Under the pieces are notes generated by a model. That model was not told the DNA's origin, ran no database searches, and saw only the letters and a list, made by a program, of their open reading frames with translations. The position numbers and the translations under genes are program-made. From Xanthocytophaga agilis (GTDB lineage: Bacteria > Bacteroidota > Bacteroidia > Cytophagales > 172606-1): a stretch of 64,000 nt of DNA. The stretch lies in the NCBI RefSeq assembly GCF_030068605.1, contig NZ_JASJOU010000002.1, positions 744,001 to 808,000 of the forward strand. Direction: 5' to 3'. The first letter of the stretch is position 1; each line of letters begins with the position of its first letter. This document shows, in pieces, positions 61,885-64,000 of this stretch.

Positions 61885-62230
61885 AGAAAGTAAGAAAAAA
61901 AAGCCACAAAGAGAATAGTGATAACTTCAATCGTGTGTGGCCGTGTAGGTACGTAGGGAATCTTTTCCCGCGAGGTTGGCCTCTGGCCTTGTGGGCAGGA
62001 GGATCGGAGAAAAGTGCCCTTTTTTGCTCACGCACAAATCTGGCTCACCAAATTCTCATTTGGTGCCCTGTTTTTTGGGCAAGCAAAAAATGAAGGAGCT
62101 ACAAGAAGAGTAATGTAAGGGACTATAAACAAATTCAGGTAAGAGATTTGTCAAAAGAAACCAGCACTACACTATTTTAAAAAGTATAGTTGTTGGTTAT
62201 AAGACCCCCTTCCAAAGTTTAACGTATATA
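61885..62230. repeat. Intergenic spacer with a G+C-richer, hairpin-rich element
   Basis: No gene is seen in this 346-base spacer. The segment 61930-62100 is richer in G+C than its surroundings and packed with inverted repeats: GGGAA/TTCCC (61956-61960, 61965-61969), CACCAAAT/ATTTGGTG (62046-62053, 62058-62065), TGCCC/GGGCA (62064-62068, 62077-62081), and TTTTTTGCT/AGCAAAAAA (62020-62028, 62082-62090). It may be a dispersed intergenic repeat or the remains of one; only one copy is in this window, so repetition cannot be shown here. Confidence 0.45.
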
Positions 62231-64000
62231 TTAATTCTTCGTTAGATCTTTATTTGCAGAATCTTTGGGTTCAGGAGCTGCTTTCTTGGAAGAATCTTTA
62301 TCTGTAGAGTCCTTGTCTACCGAATCTTTCTTCTCTTTCACAGTTGGACGAGATCCCTTTTTCTGCAATGACTTTGCCTTCTTCCTAATCTCTTTTACCT
62401 TATTTATATTCACTGTTGTAATGGATGAGAATAAACCTGACTTGAGAGATTGCCACAGGTAAGTTACAAAGCTGTCATCTCTTTCTCGCTGGTAAAAAAT
62501 AGTTCCTACTCTGGCAGGCTTCTCTTCTTTCGAAGTATTATCTGCCTTGATAGCAATATTTCCCAACAGAGTCAGTAATTGATGTGTTTTGTGCTTTTCC
62601 GGGTCAATTACTTCTATTTTCAGATCTCTGTACAATGCCTTGACAGAACCTCTTGCGATACCACGACGAATATGAGAGGAAAAGGTGACCTCATTCACCA
62701 ATCCATCTGTCAACCGGATGTTTTCATTTGGAAAACTAATCAGATTAAAGGCAGTAGCACTCATTCGGTCCAGATGTCCACGATAAGCACAATTAAATTG
62801 TTTGGAGAGCAGATTCATACTAACATTCAGTGTCAGTAATCCCCCTTGCATCAGCATCGTTGTTGCATGAATCTTTACTGGATTCCGGTCTGTCATCCGT
62901 TTGGGATCATTGCTCAGATTGGTAATCCGGATATTCGATTTTTCGAACATTACCTTTCCTGGTTTGGGTGCGTTTAATACTTGTTCAGCGTAGGTGATGG
63001 AAGCACCTGAAATAAACGTTGAATCAATCTGTACCTGAAAATTAATATTACGTATAGCTTCATTAGGCATTAAAGGATGATGATTTGGTTTAGGAGGCAT
63101 TCGTTTATCTCGGTATATATTCACTACCGGATTATTAATCCGAACACTTTGTGCAATTAACTTTTTATCCAGGGCCTGTCTCAACTCTACGCCTTTGCAT
63201 TCTATTTTAGGTACAGTAATGATAAATCGGTCATTCTGCACTTTCTTACGCCGAACAAATTCTTTGTCAGATACTGTAGGTTGCAACTTCATATTCTCAA
63301 TAGCCAGTGAGTGGTCTTCTTTTAAGTCTACCTTCTCTACTTTCAACGCATACAGATTATCAGCACCTACAAACTGGTAATTTTCCAGCGAAGCTTCTAT
63401 TTTATCAAGAAATGGAAAAGATCGTTGTTGCTTTGTGGCGGAATCAAGACGTATATTGTGTAGTGCAATGCGAATGTGTTCAGCTGATTGTGTTGATTTT
63501 CCTTTAGATGCTACCACTGTATGTTTCAGTTTGCCATCCTTTACGATAATCTCGTCAATCTGGATCTCATTTTTCAGTCCATTTAGCAAATCTTCCACTG
63601 ATTTTTTCTGTTCTGTAGAATCTACCTGCTTTATATCATCTGGTTTTGTTTGTGTAATTGTAATATCCGGTGAATTAATATAGATGCCTTTAAGCTCAAT
63701 CTTCTTATCGGCCAGATATGTCCTCCACTTCACGTTATGCAACTGCACAGCGTTTGCCTCTATACCTATACGTGTACTCTTCCTGGAACTATCACCCTTA
63801 GCATAGGCAGCGAGTTTTCCAGGTTGCAGACTTACATTATGAAAAACAATGTTGCTTGTAATAAAGTTAATACTTATCCAGTTGATCTTAAGCTTATACC
63901 GACCTTTGGTTGCTTCAGAGACTTGTGCTTCCAGCTTCTTACGGATAGTAGGTGCTAATCCCACATTAAGCCATATAAAAATTCCCACAATCACAACGGC
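62231..64000 (-). CDS. AsmA-like envelope protein, N-terminus cut by window edge
   Basis: At least 589 residues are present; the frame is open through the right edge at 64000, so the true start is outside. The visible part begins with a membrane helix (VVIVGIFIWLNVGLAPTI) followed by a long beta-rich periplasmic body with AsmA/DUF748-like rhythm: LKINWISINFITSNIVFHNVS, KKIELKGIYINSPDITITQ, IQIDEIIVKDGKLKHT, FNLISFPNENIRLTDGLVNEVTF. It ends in a charged Ser/Asp/Lys tail with repeated DKDS and KDSA (about the last 45 residues). AsmA-like proteins bridge inner and outer membrane and are thought to carry lipids. It converges on the GH115 gene across the hairpin-rich spacer. Confidence 0.8.
   Translation of the reverse strand, partial: AVVIVGIFIWLNVGLAPTIRKKLEAQVSEATKGRYKLKINWISINFITSNIVFHNVSLQPGKLAAYAKGDSSRKSTRIGIEANAVQLHNVKWRTYLADKKIELKGIYINSPDITITQTKPDDIKQVDSTEQKKSVEDLLNGLKNEIQIDEIIVKDGKLKHTVVASKGKSTQSAEHIRIALHNIRLDSATKQQRSFPFLDKIEASLENYQFVGADNLYALKVEKVDLKEDHSLAIENMKLQPTVSDKEFVRRKKVQNDRFIITVPKIECKGVELRQALDKKLIAQSVRINNPVVNIYRDKRMPPKPNHHPLMPNEAIRNINFQVQIDSTFISGASITYAEQVLNAPKPGKVMFEKSNIRITNLSNDPKRMTDRNPVKIHATTMLMQGGLLTLNVSMNLLSKQFNCAYRGHLDRMSATAFNLISFPNENIRLTDGLVNEVTFSSHIRRGIARGSVKALYRDLKIEVIDPEKHKTHQLLTLLGNIAIKADNTSKEEKPARVGTIFYQRERDDSFVTYLWQSLKSGLFSSITTVNINKVKEIRKKAKSLQKKGSRPTVKEKKDSVDKDSTDKDSSKKAAPEPKDSANKDLTKN

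Overview
The window reads as chromosomal DNA of a free-living, polysaccharide-degrading member of the Bacteroidota, most likely of the order Cytophagales. Four things support this. There are two SusC/SusD outer-membrane uptake pairs, one with an ECF sigma/FecR module. There is a type IX secretion (T9SS) sorting domain on a large repetitive surface protein. There are many promoter elements of the Bacteroidota form TAnnTTTG, almost always without a Shine-Dalgarno sequence. Base composition is A+T-rich. No tRNA, rRNA, CRISPR array, insertion sequence, prophage or replication origin was seen.

Layout. Positions 1-9000 hold housekeeping genes: mgtE and rsmA on the minus strand, divergent pdxA, an aldo/keto reductase, a DUF2452 protein, glycerate 2-kinase, a lipoprotein, a beta-barrel protein and a methyltransferase. 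Positions 9000-16000 hold guaA, a second small barrel protein, a zinc-binding and non-zinc M16 peptidase pair, and a lipoprotein cyclophilin. Positions 16598-19198 encode a repetitive T9SS cargo protein, followed by a DEDD-type exonuclease.

Positions 19900-29400 look like one nutrient-scavenging system: ECF sigma factor, FecR anti-sigma factor, SusC with an N-terminal signalling domain, SusD, a lipoprotein phosphatidylinositol-specific phospholipase C, and a PhoX-type phosphatase. Its likely substrate is a phosphoinositide or GPI-like phosphorylated molecule, not an ordinary glycan. This is the least familiar assembly in the window.

Positions 29400-42600 are again core functions: an M15 peptidase; infC-rpmI-rplT, where infC appears to start at AUC behind a rare strong Shine-Dalgarno; an RlaP-type nucleotidyltransferase; purM; a ferredoxin-type reductase; a SMI1/KNR4 protein; an MFS transporter, small membrane protein and acetyl-CoA synthetase operon; and a VTT-domain membrane protein.

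Positions 42700-61900 form a plant cell wall region. A GH9 cellulase, a ThuA-like protein and a PhoD-like phosphatase come first. A divergent glucuronoxylan locus follows. The leftward operon is lacI - SDR (fructuronate reductase type) - uxuA - GH67. The rightward operon is susC - susD - GH35 remnant - GH10 - GH115. Between them lie two CG-centred LacI-type operators, TGCAACCGATTGCA and TGCAATCGATTGCA. Together the genes can cut xylan (GH10), remove glucuronate from polymer (GH115) and oligomers (GH67), import fragments (SusCD), and carry fructuronate via mannonate toward 2-keto-3-deoxygluconate. The uronate isomerase and the KDG kinase and aldolase are not in the window. The right edge cuts an AsmA-like envelope protein.
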